A stretch of DNA of 64,000 nt from Cololabis saira (GCF_033807715.1 NC_084601.1:651001-715000); one strand, 5' to 3'; shown: positions 33,051-44,598, counted from the first letter of the stretch. Numbers and translations are program-made. The notes: a model not told the origin generated them from the letters alone.

Positions 33051-34982
33051 ATGGAGAAAAGTAAGAAAAGAAAAATATCCGACGAAAATAGATCATTCAA
33101 TGATGCTTGGACAGATGCATTTGCATTTACCTCTGATGAGAGTGGCCTACCAGTGTACTTAATTTGTAGAGAAAAAATGTCCAACAATAAACGGTCAAAT
33201 GTCGCAAGACATTTCAATAATACACACAAAGCCTTTGCGGAAAAATATCCAGAGGGAGAAGAAAGAAAAAAAGCTGTGTCGGAACTGATGCGGAAGGCTG
33301 ATCTGACCAAAAATCACTTCAAGAAGTGGGTGAAGTCTGCAAATTCCACTACACATGCAAGTTTTGTGGCCGCTCAGGAAATAGTCAGGCATGGGAAACC
33401 GTTCACAGATGGAGACTATATGAAACAAGCATTCATTAAGATTTCGGAACACCTATTCGCGGACTTTAAAAACAAGACTGAAATTGTGCAGAAAATCAGA
33501 GAGATGCCTCTCTCTGCGAAGACTGTCAAAGACAGAACCATAAAGATGGCCGAAAATATAACAAAACAGCAAATTAAAGACATCAATTCAGCTGCAGCGT
33601 ACTCAATTGCCTGTGATGAGTCAAAAGACAAAAGTGACATTGAACAAATAGCGCTGTTCTGCCGATATGTGAACTCTGCTGGACCACAGGAAGAAATGGT
33701 TGAGCTGATACCACTAAAAGGCCAGACACGGGGGGAGGACATCTGTGAGGCTGTGCTTGATTGTTTACGAGCCAAAGAAATAAAAACAACCCACCTAGTG
33801 TCAGTGGCTACTGATGGGGCACCGAGTATGACGGGAGCGCACAGGGGCTTTGTGGCTTTGCTGCAGAAGTCACTGGATAGAAAGCTGCTCACTTTTCACT
33901 GCATCCTGCACCAAGAGGCATTGTGCGCGCAAACCTTTCCTCCAGAATGCACAGAAGTCATGAATGTCGTCATTCAGATCGTGAATAAAATAATGGCAAA
34001 AGGTTTAAATCACCGCCAGTTCCGTTCGTTACTGGATGAGGTGGACAGCACATACTCGGATCTCCTGCTGCACAACAGAGTCCGCTGGCTGTCCAGAGGA
34101 GAGGTGCTGAAACGTTTTGCCGCATGTCTGGAAGAGGTGAAAACGTTCATGAGCAGCAAAGGGCTCAGCTTTCCTGAGCTGGAACAGCCAGAGTGGCTGG
34201 AAAAGCTGCACTTCATGGTGGACATGACAGCGAACCTGAACACGCTGAACACATCTCTTCAGGGGAGAGGAAGCACAGCGCTACACATGCTGGAGGAGGT
34301 GTTGGCGTTTGAGCGCAAACTGACAGTTTTAGCCAGGGATCTACAGAGAGGCACACTGTCTCACTTCCCCTCTTTAAGGGAGTTCAAACAAGCTCACGGG
34401 GTGATTAACTCAGAGTATTTGCAGTCTGCAATCACCACAATGCAAGCATCGTTTGGGAAACGATTCCGTGAGTTCAGGGAGGAAAAAACCACATTGTCCT
34501 TCCCCGTCACGCCCCTGAACATCGATCCATCCCTGCTAAATGTTACTGCATTTGCAGGTGTAAGTCAACCTGATCTGGAGCTGGAGCTGGCTGACATAGC
34601 TGACAAAGACATGTGGGTGTCCAAATTCAAACGCTTGACAGAGGATCTTGAAGATGTTGCGTGTCAGAAGGCCACCCTAGCTCAGAATCACAAATGGAGT
34701 CATATTGAGAACCTTCCAAGACCGGACAAACTCGTGTTTGAAACATGGAACGCCATCCCCGACACCTACATGAACATGAAGACATATGCCTTTGGAGTCC
34801 TGTCGATCTTCGGGTCCACATATGTATGTGAGCAGCTTTTCTCCACCATGAACTACATTATAAATAAACACCGCTCACGCCTCACAGATGACAGCTTACA
34901 GTCCTGCGTAAAGATGAGTGTGACTTCGTACAGCCCCGATTTGCAGCTGTGCGCAGAGGTTCAGGAACAGAAGTCCCATTAA
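33051..34982 (+). CDS. hAT transposase, BED-type, 643 aa, uninterrupted
   Basis: A cut-and-paste DNA transposase acting in the nucleus. Residues about 20-60 are a BED-like zinc finger: W20, C39, H54, H59. The position usually holding the first Cys is Tyr36 (PVYLICREK), so one zinc ligand appears lost. The RNase H-like catalytic core has D189 (IACDESKDKSD), D255 (ATDGAPSMTG), a CILH motif at 284-287 and RW at 345-346. The C-terminal hAT dimerisation region, about 575-620, contains FGSTYVCEQLFSTMNYIINK with the expected glutamate E594. The frame opens at the first ATG after a short AT-rich leader and ends at TAA 34,982, full length for GTF2IRD2/ZBED-like hAT transposases. No frameshift or stop is visible. 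Whether it is active cannot be read from sequence. Confidence 0.92.
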   Translation: MEKSKKRKISDENRSFNDAWTDAFAFTSDESGLPVYLICREKMSNNKRSNVARHFNNTHKAFAEKYPEGEERKKAVSELMRKADLTKNHFKKWVKSANSTTHASFVAAQEIVRHGKPFTDGDYMKQAFIKISEHLFADFKNKTEIVQKIREMPLSAKTVKDRTIKMAENITKQQIKDINSAAAYSIACDESKDKSDIEQIALFCRYVNSAGPQEEMVELIPLKGQTRGEDICEAVLDCLRAKEIKTTHLVSVATDGAPSMTGAHRGFVALLQKSLDRKLLTFHCILHQEALCAQTFPPECTEVMNVVIQIVNKIMAKGLNHRQFRSLLDEVDSTYSDLLLHNRVRWLSRGEVLKRFAACLEEVKTFMSSKGLSFPELEQPEWLEKLHFMVDMTANLNTLNTSLQGRGSTALHMLEEVLAFERKLTVLARDLQRGTLSHFPSLREFKQAHGVINSEYLQSAITTMQASFGKRFREFREEKTTLSFPVTPLNIDPSLLNVTAFAGVSQPDLELELADIADKDMWVSKFKRLTEDLEDVACQKATLAQNHKWSHIENLPRPDKLVFETWNAIPDTYMNMKTYAFGVLSIFGSTYVCEQLFSTMNYIINKHRSRLTDDSLQSCVKMSVTSYSPDLQLCAEVQEQKSH

Positions 34983-35324
34983 CCAGGTAAAATAAATATC
35001 TATGCAGATATTTTGCAAATATTTATTTTTCATTGTTAGTGACAAAGTGCTTTTTTCCCCAATTTATTTTTTAAATCCAGGTCAAGGCTCCGCTACTCCG
35101 CTGCTCTGAAAGCCCAAAAGCGATATAAGGAAGACGGCTCACGGCATTTTTTTGCTTTTGTTTGCTATGGATAATTTAAGTTCAGCTTTTTAATTTATTT
35201 GAAATACACCTTCAGATATTGTATTATTTTTTCAAGAATGCAAAATGTTCAAAATGTGTTCATTACATAGATACAATTTAATTTTCTCTGTAGCACTTCG
35301 TGGATTTCAGAAGCAACACACTTA

Positions 35325-36491
35325 GGGCCCGATTTACTAAGATCCTAAATAAACAGTACTAAATTGCGTGTGCACTGAAAAAGTTTGCACGTGCTGTTGT
35401 TGTGTGTTTTGCGGGTGATCAACTAAGATTGCGTGCGCAATTGATAACAGGTGCAAACCTCAGTATTTAAATGAGGTGTTGCGCGTCTTACGGTTTGCGG
35501 CGCAAACTTTGCGCCATGGAGAGTGGATGGAAAGCAGGATATAGTCGCAAGCGCAAAATGAAATTTGACGAGTTGGAGTTATAGAGATATTATTGGAAGA
35601 GGCAAATTGTTGTGCCGTATTCAGCACCCCTGCCGTGAAAAGCACCCCCTCGTATATTCAATGATAAGTAGACCAAGAAAAAAAACAACACACTGACACT
35701 TCAATATATTTATATATACACACTCACACAAACACATAGGAGTTTATATTATATATATTTACAAATATTATGGAAGACAACACAGTAAGCAGGCTATTAA
35801 TTAATGACATCAATTACCCGAGTTTTTTTTTTTACCCGAATCCATGAGCGCATGAATCATTAACACAAAACTGGACGCTAAACAGAACATGGACAACAGA
35901 ACATGAACAGAACACGGAATGAGAATATAATTTTTGTCAGACGAGGGGGTGCTTTTCAAGGCAGGGGTGCTGAATACTGCACAACACCGGGGTATGACAA
36001 CTGCAGAACAAGTATAGGCGCACAATGAGAAACACTTTTTTCTCCATGAAAACACGTGATTTATTTATTATCACAAATAAAAAAATGAATGTGCCTCCTG
36101 TGGCAACCTTTTGCTGAATAATACTCGATTTAACATTCAAATAAAATATTTCTCCTTTTGCATGTGGAGATTAGCACCTTCCTTTCGAACGTATTAAATA
36201 CAGACGCAATCACAATCCACGCAAAAACTTTCAGGCTTGGTAAATCTCATTGCGTGTGGTAAATGGACCAATTTGCATCTTTCCCTCCCAGTATTTAGCG
36301 ATGTCTGGTGGGTACGCCCCATATTGATTATTCATCAGGGCAAAAGTACTAAATGGATTGCGTGTGCTATTTTGCGCATTTGAGAGACGCAGTCCTCTTT
36401 GCACGCTGTTAGTAGATCAGCACTTTGGTTTGCGGGTGCTGTCAAGTTTGCACACGTTTTTACACACGCAAACCTTTAGTAAATCGGGCCC
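35325..36491 (+). mobile_element. Harbinger-like element nested in the hAT
   Basis: Inverted ends GGGCCCGATTTACTAA at both sides, flanked by TTA (35,322-35,324 and 36,492-36,494; CTTAG also fits as a 5-bp repeat). A short plus-strand frame at 35,516-35,581 encodes MESGWKAGYSRKRKMKFDEL, resembling the start of the Myb-like protein of PIF-Harbinger elements. No transposase remains. Confidence 0.8.
35610..35984. mobile_element. MITE nested in the Harbinger-like element
   Basis: 375 bp with inverted ends TTGTGCCGTATTCAGCACCC and (minus) TTGTGCAGTATTCAGCACCC, extending through TGAAAAGCACCCCCTCGT. It interrupts the sequence just after the short Myb-like frame of its host. Confidence 0.8.
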
Positions 36492-37393
36492 TTAGTCGTT
36501 TATACAAAGTGTAAAGTTAAGAAAAAGCAATATATACAGTGTTATCTTCATTTTAGATAAGATGATAGCCCATCTTCAAAGCACTAATAAGTGTATGGGG
36601 TGATACCCGAAGGGAAGTTGTTGTTGTTTAAAATGCGTTCATAAATATAAAAAAAAAAGTATTTGCGGCTCCCAGTGTTTTCTTTTCCGTGAAAACCGGA
36701 TCAAATGGCTCTTTCGGTGTCAAAGGTTGCCGACCCCTGCTCTATGTGAAACCATTCAAAATTATGGCAGAAAGTAGGAACTATCACATATGGACCAATC
36801 AGATGAAGGGGGGCGCACTTTTTGGCGTCTAGCGTCGCCACGGTAACGCTTTTGACTGAGAAAAGTACTGCGCGTCGTCGCAGGATGGAGACGCACATTT
36901 TGATGTATAACACACCTGGGTGCACGTTACGGTTCGGGCCGTATTAACAGGTGTGTACTGATTTTCGTGCATGTACATCAAACCGTATTGTGGGGCTTGA
37001 GGCACGAAGTTTTCTAGGGGGCGCTGTTGAGCCGTTAGGCCACGCCCATTAATGCAAACCATTAAATATCACATTTTTCGCCAGACCTGGCTTGCGTGAA
37101 AAATTTGGTGACTTTTGGGGAACTATCAAATATGGACCAATCAGATGAAGGCGGGGCGCGCTTTTTGGCGTCTATCGTCGCCACGGTAACACTTTTGACT
37201 GAGAAAAGTAATGCGCCTCGTCGCAGGATGGAGACACACATTTTTATGTATAACACACCTGGGTGCACGTTACGGTTCGGTCCGTATTAATTGCCGAAGG
37301 AATGGCATAAATTGCGCCAAAATTACACAATTAAGTCAAAATGGCCGTCTTCCTGTTGGGTTTCGGCCATGGCGCCAAGAGACTTTTCTTTAA

Positions 37394-37418
37394 GTTGCGA
37401 CATGATACAGGTGTGTAC
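37394..37418. repeat. Target site duplication, left copy
   Basis: 25 bp beginning GTTGCGACATGATACAGGTG, identical to 39,711-39,735; flanks the poly(A)-tailed insertion. Confidence 0.95.
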
Positions 37419-38175
37419 CGATGTCCGCCGGGGTGGCCTCGGGGGGGGGGGGTGGGGCCGGGTCCGGGGAGCGGGCCTCCCCTGACCGGGGGGTGCACGG
37501 GCGGGCGCGGCGGCGGGGTGGCACCATTCCCAGGTATCTATGTCTTATGTTGTCTTATGTTGTCTACTGGATGGCCGGTGGGGGGGCGCGGGTGTCTTAT
37601 CAGGGCCGGCTTTGCTTGTCCTGCTTCCTGGCTTCGGCCTCCGCTCCCCCTCTTTCCCCCCCCTACACGATTCATACGTACATAGGCGAAGGGCGGGGGG
37701 TCCGGGTCGCGGGGGGCACCGTCCCGCGTGGCCCGGCACTCCCCGCCTCACGGTTTTAACAGCAAAATAGACACTGCACATTCAACACTTAATAAATACA
37801 TTTGACAAGGACACGTAGTTCGGGAGGGGGGGGGGGGTCGGTGTCAATCGATACTTGGCCCTCCCCCCTCCCTGTTTTTATGGCATTAATCACACGCACT
37901 CAACACCAGGGGCGGGAGGGGGTCCCACATCACCCGCGTTCCCTCACCGGCCTGGGACGGGTGGGTCGGGTTACCCGGGCCTGGCGGGGCCTGCCGTGCA
38001 GCCTGGGGTGCCTTCTGGCGGTGCTGGACCCCACCGGGGAGGGGGAAACGGTGCGTGATTGTATGTCTGTGTCGGTGAGAATGCGGTATGGAAGGGTCCT
38101 GCCATGGAGGATCTTAGCCTCCATTGGCAGGACATCAAAACTTAATAATTTATGAATATTATATTATACAAAGAT

Positions 38176-38176
38176 G

Positions 38177-38216
<40 letters not shown>

Positions 38217-38235
38217 GTATTAGTATTATTATTAT
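38176..38235. repeat. (TTA)n microsatellite
   Basis: About 14 TTA units followed by interrupted TTAGTA units. Confidence 0.9.
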
Positions 38236-38430
38236 GTATAGTATATTATATTATTATTAGTATAGGTATTGGATAGGTGAATGGATGAATGAATGGGATG
38301 CCTGGGTCTGGGGCCCTCCGTTGTCGGGCCTGCACGGGTGTCGCCTTGTTGGGGGGTTCCCTCTCTCCGGGCCCGTCTCCGGTCCCCCCCGCTGCCTCTG
38401 CGGCGGGGCGCCCCTCTGGTCTTGGAGGGC

Positions 38431-38812
38431 CACTTTCGTGGGGGACGGGTGCGCCTGCCCGCGTCGGCGGCCGGGGCGGCTCTGTCTCTCCGGGCAGGCT
38501 GGCCCCCTGCCGGGTGGGGGTCGTTGACCTGAAGGGTGAGGGCCTCCTGGCCGCGTGTCCGGCCCGGACCAGGTGGCCGGGGATTGCCTGGGTCGCGGTC
38601 CGCCGCCGCGCCACACACACACACTTTCGTGGGGGACGGGTGCGCCTGCCCGCGTCGGCGGCCGGGGCGGCTCTGTCTCTCCGGGCAGGCTGGCCCCCTG
38701 CCGGGTGGGGGTCGTTGACCTGAAGGGTGAGGGCCTCCTGGCCGCGTGTCCGGCCCGGACCAGGTGGCCGGGGATTGCCTGGGTCGCGGTCCGCCGCCGC
38801 GGGATCCCTGGC
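38431..38812. repeat. 191-bp tandem duplication, 2 copies
   Basis: CACTTTCGTGGGGGACGGGT starts at 38,431 and 38,622. The copies look identical over about 178 bp, to CCGCCGCCGCG, then diverge. Confidence 0.93.
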
Positions 38813-39045
38813 TGCTTCTTCCCGCGCCGTGGGGGCCCCCGCCCGCGGGCCCCCTCGGCCGCCGCTGGGGGGGGGGGGGGGCCTCGCAGGCGGTGGGTTG
38901 CCTCCCTCCTACTTCTCCCTTCTGTGGGGTTGCCGGTGGCCTGGGTTCCGGGCTCTTCCGTGTCGGCCTCTGGTCTCGCGGGTGGCGGGGTTGCTCCCCC
39001 CCCTCCCCCACTATAGATACACTTCAGGTGGAGCTTTGTTTGGTT

Positions 39046-39180
<135 letters not shown>

Positions 39181-40004
39181 GTCACTTAGTCACATGCATA
39201 TACACACACACACACACACACACGCATGATCATATACATACACACACACACACATAGACATACACACTGGCTTGTTCACCTGCATGCTGGCTCTCTAGTT
39301 TTTGGGTTTAGGTAGCGGTAGCGATAGCTTAGCTCAGACTGCGATCAGATCTCAAGATTTAGGTCGATTGCTGTTATTGTTTTGGTTGGCTCCGTGCCGG
39401 TTTCGTGCTTTGTTTGTGTTTTTTTTTTTTTTTGTTGCAGATTTCCAGTGCTTGACGTGTGTCTCCGTGTGTTCCTGCTTCCTGGATTGGCAGTGGATGT
39501 CGTCACCCCCCCCCCCCCCCCCCCCCCCAAAAAAAAACAAAAAAAACACTGGGTTTGTATGTGTATATTTATGTATGTGTACGCATGTGTGCGTATATAT
39601 ATGTATATATATTAAATATAGTAATAATGCACATATATACACTTTTGGTTTCTACCGTCATGGTATCAATCAATAATATGTGTGCAGACAAGGTAAAAAA
39701 AAAAAAAAAAGTTGCGACATGATACAGGTGTGTACATATTTTCGTGCATGTACGTCAAACTGTATTGTGGGGCTTGAAGCACAAAGTTTTCTAGGGGGCG
39801 CTGTTGAGCCATTTTGCCACGCCCATTAATACAAATAATAATATCAAATTTATCACCAGGCCTGGCTTGTGTGCAAAATTTGGTGACTTTTGGGGCACGT
39901 TTAGGGGGGCAAAAAGGCCCTCCTTTCGTCGGAAAAATAAAAAGGAAAAAAAAAAAATTCTACAGATACAATAGGGCCTTCGCACTGTAAGTGCTCGGGC
40001 CCTA

Positions 40005-40797
40005 ATTAATGCCGGCTACATTTATAAATGCCACAATACAGATAGAGCAATAGTACACTAAAGGACTCCTCCCTTTGATCTGTTTCATGTTACTACAGTA
40101 GTTCCTCCTCATATGAGTATGGCCACCTTTGGTAGGTGATAATTATAATGTCCTATCTGCCTTGCTATTTCTCTTGCCTCTGTCATTTAAGAGAGACTTA
40201 GTAATTAGCCATCAGTACACCCACAGTTTTTATCTCCCTACTCATCTCCTGGTTTATTTGCATCCATTAAACTTTTTCTGCTGCTTTAAATTTGGTTGTG
40301 TAAATGAGGCTTCCTGGCATGGCCTCCGCATGGGGCTTCTAGGTAACTCAGTTCAAAGCGATGAGGAGGCTTAAATAGCCAGAGCTTCCCCAGTGATGTT
40401 GAAAATATCATGAAGGGACACCAGGTACAGTAGCTCAATGGGTTGAACAGATGCCTCATGCACAGAGGCTGAGAGTCATTGTGTTATATGCTTAAGGATG
40501 TAAACGTGTGAGCTTAACATTGGCTGTTACATTGGCCTATTCACACCTCAAATTAATTTGCACCTTCAATTTATTTCTTCCTCCTTTCTTAGTTGACATC
40601 TCTGAGCTGCATCCCTCGTCTTGTCTCCATGGTGTATGTCTTGTCCCCTCTCCTTTATCTCTTTTCCCTTAATAACACAGGACTTAAATCAAGAACATAT
40701 TTGTCAGTATAAAAAGCTCTTTGAGCTGCATCAATGTCCTTAGCCTTTTGGTGGCTTTTTCTTCCATGTTCTGTTTTGCCCTGTGTTCAGAGCTGAT
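40005..40797. other. Low-copy non-coding sequence; source of a copied segment
   Basis: No gene supported. 40,701-40,775 is repeated almost exactly at 44,363-44,438 inside the B2 repeat of copy B. Confidence 0.5.
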
Positions 40798-40800
40798 ATT

Positions 40801-40993
<193 letters not shown>

Positions 40994-41186
40994 GTTGATA
41001 CAGTTTAGATACACTGTGCAAAAAGACACATTTTTTTGTCTGAAGTTAAATCAGACTAAACTCTCCTGTTTTAATACAGTCAGGATTACCAAAATTATTT
41101 CATTTTGCTAAATGCCACAATATTATTTATATATTATTATTATATTATAATTATATTATTTATTTATTATACAATATTATGCCAAA

Positions 41187-41411
41187 TTATTTAGTAGTAT
41201 TGCCTTTGAAATGCATGACTTGGGTCAAACGTTTTGGGTAACCTTCCACCAGCTTCTGCCGGTACTCTGCTGGAGTTCTGGCCCGTTCCTCCTGACAGAA
41301 CTGGTGTAACTGAGTCAGGTTTGTCGATCGCCTAGCTTGCACACGCCTTTTCAGATCTGCCCACAAATCTTTGATGGAATTCAGATCAGGGCTTTGTGAT
41401 GGCCACTCCAA
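41187..41411 (-). pseudogene. Tc1 transposase C-terminal remnant
   Basis: 75 codons; the third catalytic acidic residue is replaced by Lys (SIKD instead of PIEN), so it could not catalyse strand transfer. Confidence 0.88.
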
Positions 41412-41973
41412 GACATTGACTTTGTTGTCCTCAAGCCACTACTATTTGAGCATCATGCTTAGGGTAATCAGAATGTCCATTTCGAAGACCCATTTCCGCC
41501 GCCTGGTACCACTGCCTGATACGGAAACTCCACCAAACTCGACCACAAGCACCTGCAACGTGTGGTGAGGCCGAAGCACACGGTCTGCTTTAACAGGCTA
41601 AAAAACAGCTTCTTCGCCAATGCCAATGTCAGTGCAGGACTCCTTTCACTGTGGATAATGACTCTTTCTTACCAGCTTCATCCAGCATCTTCACAAGGTC
41701 TTTAGCTTTTGTTCTGGGGTTGATTTGCACATTTCGGACCAAAACACGTTAATCTCTAGGACACAGAGACCGTTTTCTTCCTGAGTGGTGCGATGGTTGG
41801 ACATTCCCATGATGTTTATACGTGCTCATAAATATTTAAACAGATGAGCACGGCACATTCAACCATCTGGAAATTGCACCCATGGATGAACCAGACCTGT
41901 GGAGTTCCACGATTGCGCCCTTATTTTAAATCATGGGAAAATCAAAAGAAATCAGCCAAAAAATCAGGGAAAG

Positions 41974-42411
41974 TGTCATGGTTTCTCAGTTGGGGATATG
42001 TTTTTTCCATAATCACTCACTCTCCTGTCATTCCAGATCCTGCCACCCTCATGAGCCAGACAATCTACTCATTCCCCTCACCTGTGCTTCCCCGCCAATC
42101 TCCACACCTGGTTTCCATGGTCATCAGTTCCCCTTTACAGTATATACTGGCCCACTTCCACATGCCAGCTGCCAGATTGCCTAGTGTTCATGCTTTCGAG
42201 CGTTCCTGAGTCTGTCTGTTTCTGCCTGCCTGCCACTTTGCCTGATTCCCGGTTTTTGGATTTTTGTCTGCCCCTTTGGATTTGTCTGCCTGATCTGCCT
42301 GTCTGCCCGGTTTTTGACTCCTGCCTACGTTTGACCTGATTAAAGCCTCCCGGACTCTGATACTCTGTTTGGTGTTGTGCTTTTGGGTTCTCTGTCTTTT
42401 GAGCCGTGACA
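41974..42411 (+). mobile_element. Solo LTR with 5-bp target duplication
   Basis: 438 bp from TGTCATGG to CCGTGACA (TG...CA ends, inverted), flanked by GAAAG at 41,969-41,973 and 42,412-42,416. It has a TATA-like GTATATACTGG at about 42,140 and ATTAAA at about 42,340. No internal retroviral sequence. It was left by LTR-LTR recombination of a Ty3/gypsy-like element; family assigned only by general appearance. Confidence 0.88.
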
Positions 42412-42710
42412 GAAAGAGATTGTTTGAGGTGTTGCCTTAAAATACATCCACAGGTGTGCCTTCAGTTAACTCACATGTTCTCAATTAACTTATCAGGAGC
42501 CTCCAAACCCATGACATTATCATCTGGGCTTCTTCTTTGTTTAAGTAAACTTTTGACCTCAAAGAAAAACATAAAATTCTCTAAGAAATTCTCTCTGTCA
42601 TAATTATAGCATAATTTTGGTAATCCTGACAGACCTGAAACAGGAGAGGCTCAGTCTGATTTAACTTCAGACACTGAGACAAAAAAAAAAATTTTTGCAC
42701 AGTGTATGTA

Positions 42711-44238
42711 CAGTGGGGAGAACAAGTATTTGATACACTGCCGATTTTGCAGGTTTTCCCACTTGAAAAGCATGTAGAAGTCTGTAATTTTTATCATAGG
42801 TACTCTTCAACTGTGAGTGATGGAATCTAAAAAAAAAATCCAGAAAATCACATTGTATGATTTTTAAGTAATTAATTTGCATTTTATTGTATGACATAAG
42901 TATTTGATCACCTGTCAACCAGTAAGACTTCCGGCTCTGACAGACCTGTTAGTTCTTCTTTAAGAAGCCCTCCTGTTCTCCACTCATTACCTGTATTAAC
43001 TGCACCTGTTTGAACTCGTTACCTGTATAAAAGACACCTGTCCACACACTCAATCAAACAAACTCCAACCTCTCCACAATGGCCAAGACCAGAGAGCTGT
43101 GTAAGGACATCAGGGATACAATTGTAGACCTGCACAAGGCTGGGATGGGCTACAGGACAATAGGCAAGCAGCTTGGTGAGAAGGCAACAACTGTTGGGGC
43201 AATTATTAGAAAATGGAAGAAGTTCAAGATGACGGTCAATCTCCCTCGGTCTGGGGCTCCATGCAAAATCTCACCTCGTGGGGCATCAATGATCATGAGG
43301 AAGGTGAGGGATCAGCCCAGAACTACACGGCAGGACCTGGTCAATGACCTGAAGAGAGCTGGGACCACAGTCTCAAAGAAAACCATTAGTAACACACTAC
43401 GCCGTCATGGATTAAAATCCTGCAGCGCACGCAAGGTCCCCCTGCTCAAGCCAGTGCATGTCAAGGCCCGTCTGAAGTTTGCCAATGACCATCTGGATGA
43501 TCCAGAAGAGGAATGGGAGAAGGTCATGTGGTCTGATGAGACTAAAATAGAGCTTTTTGGTCTAAACTCCATTCGCCGTGTTTGGAGGAAGAAGAAGGAT
43601 GAGTACAACCCCAAGAACACCATCCCAACCGTGAAGCATGGAGGTGGAAACATCATTCTTTGGGGATGCTTTTCTGCAAAGGGGACAGGACGACTGCACC
43701 GTATTGAGGGGAGGATGGATGGGGCCATGTATCGCGAGATCTTGGCCAACAACCTCCTTCCCTCAGTAAGAGCATTGAAGATGGGTCGTGGCTGGGTCTT
43801 CCAGCATGACAACGACCCGAAACACACAGCCAGGGCAACTAAGGAGTGGCTCCGTAAGAAGCATTTCAAGGTCCTGGAGTGGCCTAGCCAGTCTCCAGAC
43901 CTGAACCCAATAGAAAATCTTTGGAGGGAGCTGAAAGTCCGTATTGCCCAGCGACAGCCCCGAAACCTGAAGGATCTGGAGAAGATCTGTATGGAGGAGT
44001 GGGCCAAAATCCCTGCTGCAGTGTGTGCAAACCTGGTCAAGAACTACAGGAAACGTCTGTTGATGCAATGCAAATTAATTACTTAAAAATCATACAATGT
44101 GATTTTCTGGATTTTTTTTAGATTCCATCACTCACAGTTGAAGAGTATACCTATGATAAAAAAACAGACTTCTACATGCTTTTCAAGTGGGAAAACCTGC
44201 AAAATCGGCAGTGTATCAAATACTTGTTCTCCCCACTG
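42711..44238 (+). mobile_element. Tc1/mariner element, complete, 1528 bp
   Basis: Flanked by TA (42,709-42,710 and 44,239-44,240). The outer ends are CAGTGGGGAGAACAAGTATT and its inverse, and inverted repeats of roughly 190-200 bp run inward to AATTACTTAAAAATCATACA. One open transposase frame. It lies six bases from the older Tc1 relic. Confidence 0.97.
43079..44086 (+). CDS. Tc1-family transposase, DD34E, 335 aa, uninterrupted
   Basis: Nuclear cut-and-paste transposase that binds the inverted repeats and inserts at TA. Residues 1-55 and 60-120 form two helix-turn-helix units ([39 protein letters not shown]). The catalytic triad is D153 ([13 protein letters not shown]), D244 ([10 protein letters not shown]) and E279 ([10 protein letters not shown]), with 34 residues between the last two, as in Tc1. 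The glycine-rich box is [11 protein letters not shown] (187-197). Length matches the family (about 340 aa). Start chosen at ATG 43,079, the first in frame, preceded by an untranslated leader with TATAAAAGACA at about 43,026. No disabling change is visible. Confidence 0.96.
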   Translation: MAKTRELCKDIRDTIVDLHKAGMGYRTIGKQLGEKATTVGAIIRKWKKFKMTVNLPRSGAPCKISPRGASMIMRKVRDQPRTTRQDLVNDLKRAGTTVSKKTISNTLRRHGLKSCSARKVPLLKPVHVKARLKFANDHLDDPEEEWEKVMWSDETKIELFGLNSIRRVWRKKKDEYNPKNTIPTVKHGGGNIILWGCFSAKGTGRLHRIEGRMDGAMYREILANNLLPSVRALKMGRGWVFQHDNDPKHTARATKEWLRKKHFKVLEWPSQSPDLNPIENLWRELKVRIAQRQPRNLKDLEKICMEEWAKIPAAVCANLVKNYRKRLLMQCKLIT

Positions 44239-44260
44239 TATATGTTTGGTTAATGAATCC

Positions 44261-44529
44261 TTCACTAGCAAGGACCACACCATCAACAGGATACGTTTAA
44301 ATGATTTATTGATACGAAGATGATGATGATGACGATGACGATGGTGATGATAATGGCGATAATTGTCAGTATAAAAAGCTCTTTGAGCTGCATCAATGTC
44401 CTTAGCCTTTTTGGTGGCTTTTTCTTCCATGTTCTGTTGTGGCGATGACGATGATCTATGGATCGGTCGATGCGTTGTGGGGAAGCTGGTAGGGAATCCG
44501 CCGCAGCGCCCGGGCAACGACGAACCCCC
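44261..44529 (-). repeat. B2 terminal repeat with a 76-bp foreign insertion
   Basis: TTCACTAGCAAGGACCACAC to CGACGAACCCCC, as in B1 (44,730-44,912). At 44,363-44,438 it contains a copy of 40,701-40,775 that B1 lacks. Confidence 0.9.
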
Positions 44530-44598
44530 TAGGAATCTATGAGGTAGAGAAAGAGAGGGAAGAAGGAGAAGAGAAAAGGGGTGGGGGGGGGGGGGGGG

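Larger units (their letters stand above)
32741..36739 (+). mobile_element. hAT DNA transposon with open transposase
   Basis: Bounded by the 8-bp duplication CTCTATGT (32,733-32,740 and 36,740-36,747). Inverted ends CACGGGTCGGCAACC and (minus) CAGGGGTCGGCAACC. Carries one uninterrupted transposase frame and, in the 3' region, a nested Harbinger-like element (35,325-36,491). The 8-bp duplication and the transposase define the superfamily. Confidence 0.95.
41012..42704 (-). mobile_element. Dead Tc1 (Sleeping Beauty-like) relic
   Basis: Inverted ends CACTGTGCAAAAA at 41,012 and (minus) from 42,704, matching over roughly 90 bp (TCTGAAGTTAAATCAGACT, TCAGGATTACCAAAATTAT), with TA on each side (41,010-41,011 and 42,705-42,706). 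The minus-strand frame 41,411-41,187 is the transposase tail: [20 protein letters not shown]. Here the catalytic glutamate of the usual PIEN motif is Lys. The remaining transposase is deleted and scrambled, and a solo LTR sits inside. Confidence 0.85.
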
